Source: Vibrio lentus
Lineage (GTDB): Bacteria; Pseudomonadota; Gammaproteobacteria; Enterobacterales; Vibrionaceae
NCBI RefSeq assembly: GCF_030409755.1
Contig: NZ_JAUFQE010000001.1
Location: 1,364,001 to 1,428,000 of the forward strand
Length of the DNA: 64,000 bases
Direction: 5' to 3'
Positions within the stretch are counted from its first letter, which is position 1; every line of letters starts with the position of its first letter. Position numbers and translations under genes: made by a program. This document shows positions 52,186 to 60,363 of this stretch, piece by piece. The notes beneath the pieces were generated by a model, which had not been told where the DNA came from, did not search any database, and saw only the letters and a list, made by a program, of their open reading frames with translations.

Positions 52186-52716
52186 ATGGCATTGCGCCTT
52201 CCTCCTGCTTGGGCGATTGTCCTTGCAGGTCTCATACTGAACGTCATGGCGATTGTCATGTCGAGTTTGGTGTTAGACAAAATTGAAGCGGAGAAAGCGG
52301 AATACAACGATCGTAAATACGGCAATGTGTACTCAATACAACTGGCCTGGAATACGATCGAAACCTTAGAGCGCAAGCGTGAAGCCATTCTGATTCACCT
52401 AGATAAACCCTCAACAGAAACCGTTCAATCAGCCACCATCCTCGATGAAGCGCTCCGCGGCCAACTCCGGAGTTGGGTGAGTGATGAGGTGCCGGCCATC
52501 TCGTTGGCTAATTTACCCAAGCTTATGATGCTGATAAACAGTGCCCAAGAAGCGCAACGAGCACGAATCGATGACTACTATTTGGATAATCTGACCTTGG
52601 TTGAGTTAATCCAAAGGCTCGATGAAAAAATGGCTTTCTATAAGAATATTGCCCTGTTTCTTCAGGTGTTTGGTTTAGCACTTATCTTGGCTCGCGATCT
52701 AGCCAGAAGACCATAG
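52186..52716 (+). CDS. Membrane protein with a soluble helical loop
   Basis: This 176-residue protein has a membrane segment near each end (about 8-30 and 152-170) and a roughly 120-residue, mostly helical segment between them, Glu/Lys/Arg-rich. AGGGAG precedes the ATG. The topology (two TMs with one large loop) is that of a small sensor or assembly protein, but no family is recognised. Co-transcribed with the MAPEG gene. Confidence 0.7.
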   Translation: MALRLPPAWAIVLAGLILNVMAIVMSSLVLDKIEAEKAEYNDRKYGNVYSIQLAWNTIETLERKREAILIHLDKPSTETVQSATILDEALRGQLRSWVSDEVPAISLANLPKLMMLINSAQEAQRARIDDYYLDNLTLVELIQRLDEKMAFYKNIALFLQVFGLALILARDLARRP

Positions 52717-52759
52717 CCTATCTGGCTTTTACGGTTAGCGACTGGAATTATCTCTATAG

Positions 52760-53395
52760 CTAGCGAGACTCGCTTGGCAGGTTAGGGTGCTGTTGGTCTT
52801 GGTACTTTGGTAATTGTTCTTTTAGCCCTTTAAATGTGCTCAGTGCACTGCCAATCGATAACTTATTCATCAACCAATTTGGCAAGATGCCACCTGCGTT
52901 CGCATACGCGGTGTAGGTAATGTAAGTATTGCCATTGGTGAGCGGTTGCAGCGTCCAAAGTGCGTCCACATCGTAAATTCGAATATACCCCGACTCTTTC
53001 GCCAAATAGTTAGATGCATCCTTTATCGACAAGACAAACTGGCCATCCTCAATGCTGTATTTTGAGTAGGTCACCATATCGCGATCTCTAGCAGGCCATG
53101 GCGCTTTGAATTGGGTATAGACGATATTTTCATCCTCAGATATCTGCATCAAGACACGACTTTCCGATACGTTGTCTATCCAGTTTGGCACGTTCTCGCT
53201 GTCTTCCAATAACAGTAAAAAACCAGAATAAGTGGTGGGCGTTTGCATTTGTGCTCGTATCTCTACCAAGCCTTCAGTGTGAGGTCTCTTATCAATGATG
53301 ATGCCATCTTCACTTTTGACGAACTGCCACGGGTTGGCATAAGTCAGTGTTGATAAGGCGTAAAGTCCGAGTGTGAAAATCCTAGGTAATATCAT
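52760..53395 (-). CDS. START-domain exported protein
   Basis: This 211-residue protein has a signal peptide (cleavage near 20, after TYA) and a START/SRPBCC lipid-binding fold (AQMQTPTTYSGFLLLLED through FKAPWPARDRDMVTYSKY). Bacterial START proteins bind hydrophobic ligands in the periplasm. It appears monocistronic, convergent to the MAPEG pair. Confidence 0.87.
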   Translation of the reverse strand: MILPRIFTLGLYALSTLTYANPWQFVKSEDGIIIDKRPHTEGLVEIRAQMQTPTTYSGFLLLLEDSENVPNWIDNVSESRVLMQISEDENIVYTQFKAPWPARDRDMVTYSKYSIEDGQFVLSIKDASNYLAKESGYIRIYDVDALWTLQPLTNGNTYITYTAYANAGGILPNWLMNKLSIGSALSTFKGLKEQLPKYQDQQHPNLPSESR

Positions 53396-53561
53396 TATTC
53401 TTCCATGAAAAGAAAAGCTTATCTTTTAGGAGTATAGAATAAAAATGGATTTGATTCGTACTGAGGGCTTATTGATTTTTCATAAGCTTGAGCGACATAT
53501 CGTTGTTTATTGTGGTGTGATAAATAACTTTGGTTTTATCTCTAGTTGGGTGGTCATAAAG

Positions 53562-53593
53562 AAAAACGGAAGCGTTCGGTCGCTTCCGTTTTG
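53562..53593 (-). terminator. Terminator downstream of the YHS gene
   Basis: AAAACGGAAGCG and CGCTTCCGTTTT pair perfectly (12 bp) around TTCGGT; it follows the tandem repeat array on the minus strand. Confidence 0.85.
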
Positions 53594-53622
53594 TTAGTGG
53601 GCAATGGATAAACGTTGAATGC

Positions 53623-53691
<69 letters not shown>

Positions 53692-53699
<8 letters not shown>

Positions 53700-54168
53700 T
53701 ATAAGCTTCGACTGTTTTGATCGTGGTCCAGTTGCTATTGGCATCTTGGATGAACTCTTGTGTGTTCTCCAACCAACGTTTTTGAACTGACTTGTCTAAG
53801 TTCAAGTACAACTTCCCATCTTCTACTTTCCAAGCGAGAGGGTCGGTTTCAAACTTTTTACCCATTGCTACACCGAAGGCGCAGTAACCGCCATATTGAG
53901 GTGCATAAGCTGCTGGGTTAGCTCGAAATTCATCTCTGTTTTCACTACTCGCAAAGTTATAAATCGCATTCTTATAAGTCGCCGTGAATTCAGAGGTGCC
54001 TTTAACTGGCCCTTGATTGGCAAAGTAGGCGACAGGGTCATAACCTTTAATGGCGAGATCATTTTTGTCGACACTCATATCAAGGTCTGCTGCCATTAAC
54101 GAAAAGCTGGTTCCTAGTAACGCGGCCAATAGAGTGATTTTTTGACTGGTCGATTTCATGTTTGACAT
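53692..54168 (-). CDS. YHS-domain exported protein
   Basis: This 158-residue protein has a signal peptide (cleavage after LMA at about 26) and a YHS domain (DLAIKGYDPVAYFANQGPVKG then YGGYCAFGVAMGKKF, described by its ends), a small metal-binding fold. RBS AGGA seven bases before ATG. It is divergent from the AraC regulator at 54279, which may control it. Its 3' end runs into the 7-bp repeat array. Confidence 0.86.
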
Positions 54169-54278
54169 ATCAAGTTCCTTGTCAGTGTTGGTTATCTTGT
54201 TTGAAGTAATTTAGCCCACTCGTCCGGTCTATAGAGGGACAAAAGAACTTAAAAGTAAGCGAATCGTTCGGAGGATAC

Positions 54279-55103
54279 ATGGATCTGCTTTCACAACTAA
54301 TGGAACACTTCTCGATACGTACCGGTGTTTTCTATTCTGGCAATTTGTGCGGAGTGTCGTCATTTAAGCCGCAACAAGGTAAAGAAGGGCACCTTCATGT
54401 ATTGAGCGCGGGTGAATTGACCTTGTCTAGCGAGCACACGGAGTACAGGCAGCTGTCACAGCCCTGCATTATTTACCTTCCGAACAGCACACCACATGTG
54501 ATTGAAGGCGTGGGAGAAGGTGCTGAGGTCGTGTGTGCGAATGTCGAATATCGTTCAGGGCAGATGAATCCTTTATTGTCTGCTTTGCCTGACGTGATAG
54601 TCATTCCGTTTGCGGATGCACCTAACTTAATGCCAGTGATACAGGTGCTATTTCGAGAGTCGAGCCAAGATTCATCGGGGCAACAATATCTAATGGACAA
54701 GTTGAGTGACGCCTTGATGGCTTTGATTTTCCGCCATCTCATTGAACAACAGCAGATCGATCAAGGCGTATTTTCTGCGCTTGCTCATCCGCGACTTGCT
54801 CCGGTCGTTACTGCGATTCATCTAATGCCTGCTCGCCACTTTTCGATAGAGCAAATGGCTTCATTGGCAGCGATGTCTCGAACTCAGTTTATAGAAGCGT
54901 TCAAGCGTGAAGTCGGTGAAACCCCAGGCGACTATGTACAAAAGTGGCGGGTGTCTGTGGCTCAATCGTTGCTGTTACAAAACAAGCCTATCAATTGGGT
55001 GGCGGATGAAGTGGGGTACAACAGCTATTCTGGCTTCTCTCGCGCTTTTCAGCATGTTACGGGAATGTCGCCGCGTTTGTGGCTAAAGCAAAATGTGTCG
55101 TGA
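54279..55103 (+). CDS. AraC-family transcriptional regulator
   Basis: This 274-residue protein has an N-terminal cupin-like sensor (HVLSAGELTLSS..., YLPNSTPHVIEGVG) and a C-terminal AraC double helix-turn-helix (SIEQMASLAAMSRTQFIEAF and INWVADEVGYNSYSGFSRAF, about 190-255). It is divergent from the YHS gene at about 110 bases; that gene is the likely target. Confidence 0.88.
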   Translation: MDLLSQLMEHFSIRTGVFYSGNLCGVSSFKPQQGKEGHLHVLSAGELTLSSEHTEYRQLSQPCIIYLPNSTPHVIEGVGEGAEVVCANVEYRSGQMNPLLSALPDVIVIPFADAPNLMPVIQVLFRESSQDSSGQQYLMDKLSDALMALIFRHLIEQQQIDQGVFSALAHPRLAPVVTAIHLMPARHFSIEQMASLAAMSRTQFIEAFKREVGETPGDYVQKWRVSVAQSLLLQNKPINWVADEVGYNSYSGFSRAFQHVTGMSPRLWLKQNVS

Positions 55104-55332
55104 ATCGCTGGGCAACCCTAACGAAATGTGGCTATTAGCATGAGGCTAGTCTATGTTTTAGCGGAAATTGAGCGTAGTTTGTTCAATTCTCAACTGACGG
55201 TGTAAAAAGGTGGACTTTATAAGCTCGTTGTAACATTCTGCCCGTCCTATTTTATCAGACATCAATGAGACGAAGTGCCTGCTGAACATTATTCAGCCTC
55301 CCGTATCTCATTAAAGCACTAAGGAGTTTAAC

Positions 55333-56211
55333 TTGAACCTATTTGTAAGAGACCTTACCGTTATCGATTCTTCATATATCTGTGAACACAGAGGGGTCGT
55401 AGGAGATAGTTGGATTTTAGATGTCACCATGTCTGGTGAACTGAATGAAATGAGCATGGTGTTGGACTTTAGCAAGGTCAAAAAACAGATCAAACACCTT
55501 GTTGATCAACACGTTGACCACCGCCTACTGCTGCCAATGCAAAACGCTGCAATTGTGCATCAAGCAAGCAAAGCCGGTTACTCTAAGGTTGATGTATTGC
55601 GTGGTGACAAGAGCCTACACCTACATTGCCCTGACGAAGCATATTGCTTGATTGATGCAGAAGCGATCACCATCGAGAGCGTGACCGCACACGTTTATCA
55701 TATTCTTCGCGATAACCTACCAAGTAACGTCACAGGGTTAGAGATCACCCTTCGTCATGAGAATATTAATGGCGCGTTTTATCACTACACCCATGGTTTG
55801 AAAAAGCATGATGGCAACTGCCAACGCATCGCCCATGGTCATCGTTCTCCAGTAGAAATCGTGGTTGATGGTCAGCGTGACGAACAACGCGAACAGGCGT
55901 TTGCTCAGCGCTGGGAAGACATTTACTTAGGTTCTAAAGAAGACCAAGTTTCAGTTTCATCACTTAACCTGAGTGAACACGCGCAAAGCGTTAATGATGA
56001 AAGCCACTATGGCTTCCGCTACACCGCACCTCAAGGCGAATTTGAGCTAGCGATTGCTAAGAGCGAAACGGAAATCTTACCAACCGATACCACGGTGGAA
56101 TTGCTGGCAGGCTATATCGCAGATCAAGTGGCTCCAAGCTTGGCAGAAAACCAGTCATTACAAATCGTGGCGTATGAAGGGGTAGGTAAAGGCGCGATGG
56201 CGTTCCTATAA
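55333..56211 (+). CDS. Tandem 6-pyruvoyl-tetrahydropterin synthase/QueD-like protein
   Basis: This 292-residue protein is about twice the length of QueD and seems to hold two PTPS-like halves. The second half carries an intact zinc motif, NCQRIAHGHRSPVEI (about 158-172), while the corresponding N-terminal segment CEHRGVVGDSW lacks the HGH. The start is TTG 55333, with AAGGAG six bases upstream. It would act on pterin or 7-deazaguanine intermediates; the exact reaction is unclear. Stand-alone gene. Confidence 0.72.
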   Translation: MNLFVRDLTVIDSSYICEHRGVVGDSWILDVTMSGELNEMSMVLDFSKVKKQIKHLVDQHVDHRLLLPMQNAAIVHQASKAGYSKVDVLRGDKSLHLHCPDEAYCLIDAEAITIESVTAHVYHILRDNLPSNVTGLEITLRHENINGAFYHYTHGLKKHDGNCQRIAHGHRSPVEIVVDGQRDEQREQAFAQRWEDIYLGSKEDQVSVSSLNLSEHAQSVNDESHYGFRYTAPQGEFELAIAKSETEILPTDTTVELLAGYIADQVAPSLAENQSLQIVAYEGVGKGAMAFL

Positions 56212-56309
56212 CACCTCTCGAGTGAGATAATCTCAGCTTCAATATGATGAAATAAAGGCAAGATATTAAGTTATCTTGCCTTTCTTTTTTGTGGCTGTTT
56301 AAAACTGAT

Positions 56310-57350
56310 TTAGCGAAGTAGCACGCGTCGTAGTGGCGTTTTTTCGATCCCAGCAACCAACATAAAGCTCAGGATAAAGGTGCCGAAGAATACGGTGATG
56401 TCTTTACCGAGTTCAGTGATACCCAAGACTCCGCAAACATTGAACAGCACGATAATGATCAGCAGATGGCAAACGTAGATACCTAGCATGCGATTCGAAA
56501 TAGCGCGAACCCACGCGTAATCACCGATGTTTGGATTAGCCAGAAGCCACATAAACACGCCCATTCCCCATAACGCTGTACCAAACAAAAAATCATTCAT
56601 GTTGAAGGCAATGTCGTACGTGGTTAGCCATGCCGCTTCGGCAAAGTGAATGAACATGCCTAGCGCTAATAATCCCAGCGCCTTGGCTGATGATACTTTC
56701 CATTGATGCTGACGAATCAGGAAGCCCAATGTCACCATTAACGTGCTGAAGAACGGACCGTTACGTGTGAAGAACGGCGCGCTGAGGTCGGTTAAGCTCG
56801 CATAGCTGCCCGCCAACACACCATAGACGTAAAGCAGAATGGCCGCTGGAAGTAGAAGCTTGTCGAGTTTCATCTCGACCATTAAGGCGATGATCAAAAC
56901 CGCACACACCAAAGCGGGAATGAACCATAAGTGAACCAGTCCACCCTCTAAGAAAGAGTTGAGGGGGGTGTTCATTAGGAAGCCCCAGTAACCCTGGCGT
57001 TCGCCTAAGTAACCCAATTCTTCAACCTTAGCGAGGTTGAATGGCATGACTAGACAAATGATGCTCCACGCTAACCAAACTTTAAGTAGTGGTTTGGAGT
57101 AGTTAATGAAGGTTGTCCAAGGCGACGCTGTGAGCTTAGGTTGAATCAGATAGCCGGAAATAAGGAAGAACAGAGGCACGGCGAAGCGAGCGGTTTGGTT
57201 GAGCACATAACCAATCCATGGCACTTCATCGATTTGCCAATAAGTAAGTGCCATCTGGCCGTGTAAGCCAATGATCGCCAAGATAGCAATCACTCGACCC
57301 AACTCGATACTGGCGATGCGTTGTGAAGGCGTATGTTGAACGGAAGACAT
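56310..57350 (-). CDS. Acyltransferase 3 family membrane O-acyltransferase
   Basis: This 346-residue protein has about ten membrane segments and the acyltransferase-3 N-terminus (IASIELGRVIAILAIIGLHG with the catalytic His, then PLFFLISGYLI). It resembles WecH (YiaH), the enterobacterial-common-antigen O-acetyltransferase. No polysaccharide genes adjoin it, so the substrate is open. Confidence 0.8.
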   Translation of the reverse strand: MSSVQHTPSQRIASIELGRVIAILAIIGLHGQMALTYWQIDEVPWIGYVLNQTARFAVPLFFLISGYLIQPKLTASPWTTFINYSKPLLKVWLAWSIICLVMPFNLAKVEELGYLGERQGYWGFLMNTPLNSFLEGGLVHLWFIPALVCAVLIIALMVEMKLDKLLLPAAILLYVYGVLAGSYASLTDLSAPFFTRNGPFFSTLMVTLGFLIRQHQWKVSSAKALGLLALGMFIHFAEAAWLTTYDIAFNMNDFLFGTALWGMGVFMWLLANPNIGDYAWVRAISNRMLGIYVCHLLIIIVLFNVCGVLGITELGKDITVFFGTFILSFMLVAGIEKTPLRRVLLR

Positions 57351-57411
57351 ATCAGATCTCTAAGAAAAATTTCGTAAAATCTAACAGTCTTTATGTGGAA
57401 TCAGTTAGTCC

Positions 57412-57439
57412 TAAATCAAAGCTGAAGGCCTTTGATTTA
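57412..57439 (-). terminator. Hairpin after the AEC transporter gene
   Basis: TAAATCAAAG and CTTTGATTTA form a 10-bp perfect stem around an 8-base loop, 34 bases past the AEC stop codon on the minus strand. Confidence 0.5.
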
Positions 57440-57472
57440 AGGCTTATATTGATTTTTTGAAGCCTGTCGCAG

Positions 57473-58429
57473 CTATATTAAATCCATTGCAGTCAATGCG
57501 AAAATACCAAGCGTGCAAGTGATAAGTGAAACGACAGTGGTTAGCGCGATAATATTGGCAGCCAACGTTGAGTTTCCGCCCATTGCACGCGCCATAACAT
57601 AGCTTGCCGCTGCCGTTGGTGCTGCGCTCATCAAGAAGATAAGCCCCAGATCGAGCCCTTCAAACCCTAAGTACCAAGCAGCCAATGTAATTAGTAGCGG
57701 TGAGGCAATTAACTTGTAGCTAGAGGCGAACCACGTGGACAACTTTTCTTGTTTGAGCGAACTAATATCTAGAGAGCCACCAGTACAGAGCAGAGCCAAA
57801 GGTAACGTCATGTTGGCAAAGTATTGACCAGCGTCAGTCACCATTTTGGGGATAGGAATCGAAAGCGCATAGAAGACGACCGCTAAGAAAATAGCGATGA
57901 TCAATGGGTTTTTGGTGATGGACTTGGCGATCACTTTAATCGCTTTCGCGCCTGTGTCTTCGCCTTTTGGGGTAAGTGCAATCACGGCTTGAATGTTATA
58001 CAGCACGGTCAGAGATGCGACATAGATAGCAGCCAATGCCACGCCTTGGTTGCCATAGATATTAGCCACATAGGCGAGGCCAATGATCGCGGTATTAGCG
58101 CGGAATCCACCCTGGACAATCACACCTTGATCTTTCGAGCCTTTGAATACCAATTTGGTCGAGAAAATAGTAAACAAGAAAAAGACAAAGTTAGCGATGA
58201 CGCCAAACGCAACTAACGCGCTACTGGCTGAAAAGTTGTGATTCGATTGAACAATACTCAGAAATAGCATCGCGGGTAGGGTGACTTGAAACACCACCTT
58301 GGACGCGACATCAATGAAATTGTCATTGATTAAGCCGATTCGCTTAAGCATCACACCAAGAAACAGCATTAAACAGATAGGGCCTGTTACTGACGCCGAA
58401 AACGCAAACTGTTCCCAAAGTGTGTTCAT
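57473..58429 (-). CDS. AEC-family transporter
   Basis: This roughly 318-residue inner-membrane protein has about ten segments arranged as two five-helix halves (auxin efflux carrier family). ATG 58429 (MNTLWEQFAF) is preceded by AAAGGAAAAAGA; extra N-terminal residues in a longer frame have no RBS. Bacterial AEC proteins move carboxylates or amino-acid derivatives. It is divergent from the TetR gene at 58591, which probably represses it. Confidence 0.83.
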   Translation of the reverse strand: MNTLWEQFAFSASVTGPICLMLFLGVMLKRIGLINDNFIDVASKVVFQVTLPAMLFLSIVQSNHNFSASSALVAFGVIANFVFFLFTIFSTKLVFKGSKDQGVIVQGGFRANTAIIGLAYVANIYGNQGVALAAIYVASLTVLYNIQAVIALTPKGEDTGAKAIKVIAKSITKNPLIIAIFLAVVFYALSIPIPKMVTDAGQYFANMTLPLALLCTGGSLDISSLKQEKLSTWFASSYKLIASPLLITLAAWYLGFEGLDLGLIFLMSAAPTAAASYVMARAMGGNSTLAANIIALTTVVSLITCTLGIFALTAMDLI

Positions 58430-58590
58430 TCTTTTTCCTTTGTTAGTCGATTTCAATTTCCTTTGAATACTGTCGCATTTTTCCACAATTCTTAGACAAG
58501 AGAAATTAATTCCCAGAGCTTAGGCAAAAAACTTTGAAAAAAAGAACGAACGTGCTAAAAATGAACCATCAGATTTATTATTGGTGAATA

Positions 58591-59184
58591 ATGAGCAAAG
58601 GAAAGATAACCAAAGAGTATATTTTGAGTCATGCATTCGCACTTGCGAGTGAAAATGGGCTTGAGAGTTTAACGATTGGTGAGTTAGCCAAGCAGTGTGG
58701 TATGTCTAAGAGTGGCTTGTTTGCACACTTCAACTCTAAAGAGAACCTGCAACTCTCTGTACTCGAGTATTCCAACGCCATATTCACCGAAAGAGTCATC
58801 ATTCCCGCAAGAGAACTGGGGGATGGTGATATTGAAGCGAAATTGAAACAGTTGCTCGACAATTGGCTGGGCTGGAACCATTCGTTCCAAGGCAGTTGCA
58901 TGTTTATTGATGCATGGAAAGATGCGGGCAGTGAAACATCTGTAATTCAGAAAGCATTGCAGAAAACCATTTCAGTGTGGATTGATTACTTGACGATTCA
59001 GGTAGCAAAAGCGGTTGAGAGCAAACAGTTCAGAGCCGATTTAGATCCTAAACAGGCAACCTTCGAATTATATGGCCTTTATTTGAGTGCGAACTTGTTC
59101 TACTCGTTACGAGGCCAACAAGCGAGCCATACTCATTTTTGGAGTGGTGTCGAGCGCTTGGTAGCCAGTTGGAAAGCGGTTTAA
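58591..59184 (+). CDS. TetR-family transcriptional regulator
   Basis: This 197-residue regulator has the N-terminal HTH GELAKQCGMSKSGLFAHF (about 27-44) and a C-terminal ligand-binding helical domain. It is divergent from the AEC transporter at about 160 bases. Ligand unknown. Confidence 0.87.
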   Translation: MSKGKITKEYILSHAFALASENGLESLTIGELAKQCGMSKSGLFAHFNSKENLQLSVLEYSNAIFTERVIIPARELGDGDIEAKLKQLLDNWLGWNHSFQGSCMFIDAWKDAGSETSVIQKALQKTISVWIDYLTIQVAKAVESKQFRADLDPKQATFELYGLYLSANLFYSLRGQQASHTHFWSGVERLVASWKAV

Positions 59185-59378
59185 AACATACAGCAGGTTA
59201 ACTCGCAAATCATGTGAGTCTTGCTGAAGTAAGATTTACAACAAAATTTTAGAGAAGTGGTGGTAAGCGATGATAAATCGCAGCAGCGCCATTTTTTATA
59301 TTAACAAATAGCACGGTCGTTCGATTTTTAGGGCCGAGCTCGATCCGCCAGATGATGATGGCGATACAAGGAACGGTC

Positions 59379-60227
59379 ATGAGTGACAAAATCTATTTTA
59401 ATACATCGAACAAGTTCAGCTTCAAGCGCAGCCTAATTGGGGCTACAACCAATCTGCATTACATCTTAGCGCCGAGCCACGCAAAGAAAACGGCACGTAA
59501 ACTGCTGCTCACTCCAATGCGTACTGAGCAGAAAAATGCAGATCCGCAAGGGCTCATCAAGAGTGAAATCAAAGGTCGTGATGGCGTCTTAAAAACGTAT
59601 TCTTTGGGTACTGGTCCAGTTTGGGTGCTTACCCACGGTTGGTCAGGCACCGCGAGTCAGTTCTTTCCTTTAATGGAACACATCGCCGCGAAAGGTTTTA
59701 CGGCCTTGGCTTACGATCATCCAGCTCATGGTGGCAGCGATGGCGTACATGGTCATATCCCAGCGTTTGTGAACGGTTTAGAGGCGATTCTAGATTCGGT
59801 TGGCGAAGTGGCAGGTTTGGTCGGTCACAGCATGGGTACGGCTTCTGCGTTGGAATGTAAGCACGTTAAATTAGAAAACAAACCTTTGTTGCTAATTGCT
59901 CCTGTGTTGGATTATTTAGAAAATCTATTTGGCAGCGTGGCTCGTTCTGGTTACTCAATGAAACTGTTTGAGGCGGTCGTGGGTGAAGTGGAAGAGCAGT
60001 TTAACTACCCAATTCAGTCTGTTGATCCTTATGGAAAGTTAGCGCTTCGTGAGTCTCAGACGGTCATTGTTCATGATGAGCAAGACAAGTTTACTAAGTT
60101 TGATGTGTCTCAGCGTGCCGCTAATGAAATGGGTCGCGTTACCTTGATTGCCACTCAAGGCCAAGGCCACGGCCGAGTGATGAAGTGCCCACAAGTATTC
60201 GAGAGCTTTGATAACTTGATTAGCTAA
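59379..60227 (+). CDS. Alpha/beta-hydrolase
   Basis: This roughly 282-residue hydrolase has the nucleophile elbow GHSMGTAS (about 156), an oxyanion HGWSG motif (about 87) and a C-terminal catalytic His near GQGHG. ATG 59379 has AAGGAA six bases upstream; upstream in-frame ATGs lack an RBS. Esterase or lipase-like; substrate unknown. Confidence 0.82.
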   Translation: MSDKIYFNTSNKFSFKRSLIGATTNLHYILAPSHAKKTARKLLLTPMRTEQKNADPQGLIKSEIKGRDGVLKTYSLGTGPVWVLTHGWSGTASQFFPLMEHIAAKGFTALAYDHPAHGGSDGVHGHIPAFVNGLEAILDSVGEVAGLVGHSMGTASALECKHVKLENKPLLLIAPVLDYLENLFGSVARSGYSMKLFEAVVGEVEEQFNYPIQSVDPYGKLALRESQTVIVHDEQDKFTKFDVSQRAANEMGRVTLIATQGQGHGRVMKCPQVFESFDNLIS

Positions 60228-60274
60228 GCCTAACGAGCGTAGTCAGTAGAACGCCAGTTAAGAAAACAAATAAT

Positions 60275-60310
60275 AAAGAGGCCAACCAGACATTCTCTGG
60301 TTGGCCTTTG
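60275..60310. terminator. Bidirectional terminator between the hydrolase gene and chiA
   Basis: AGGCCAACCAGA and TCTGGTTGGCCT form a 12-bp perfect stem around CATTC, with AAAG/CTTTG flanks that suit both strands. Confidence 0.85.
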
Positions 60311-60363
60311 CTTTAGGGATTTAGTTGATGCTTAGTCAGTATTTAACTAAGCACTATTTTTAG

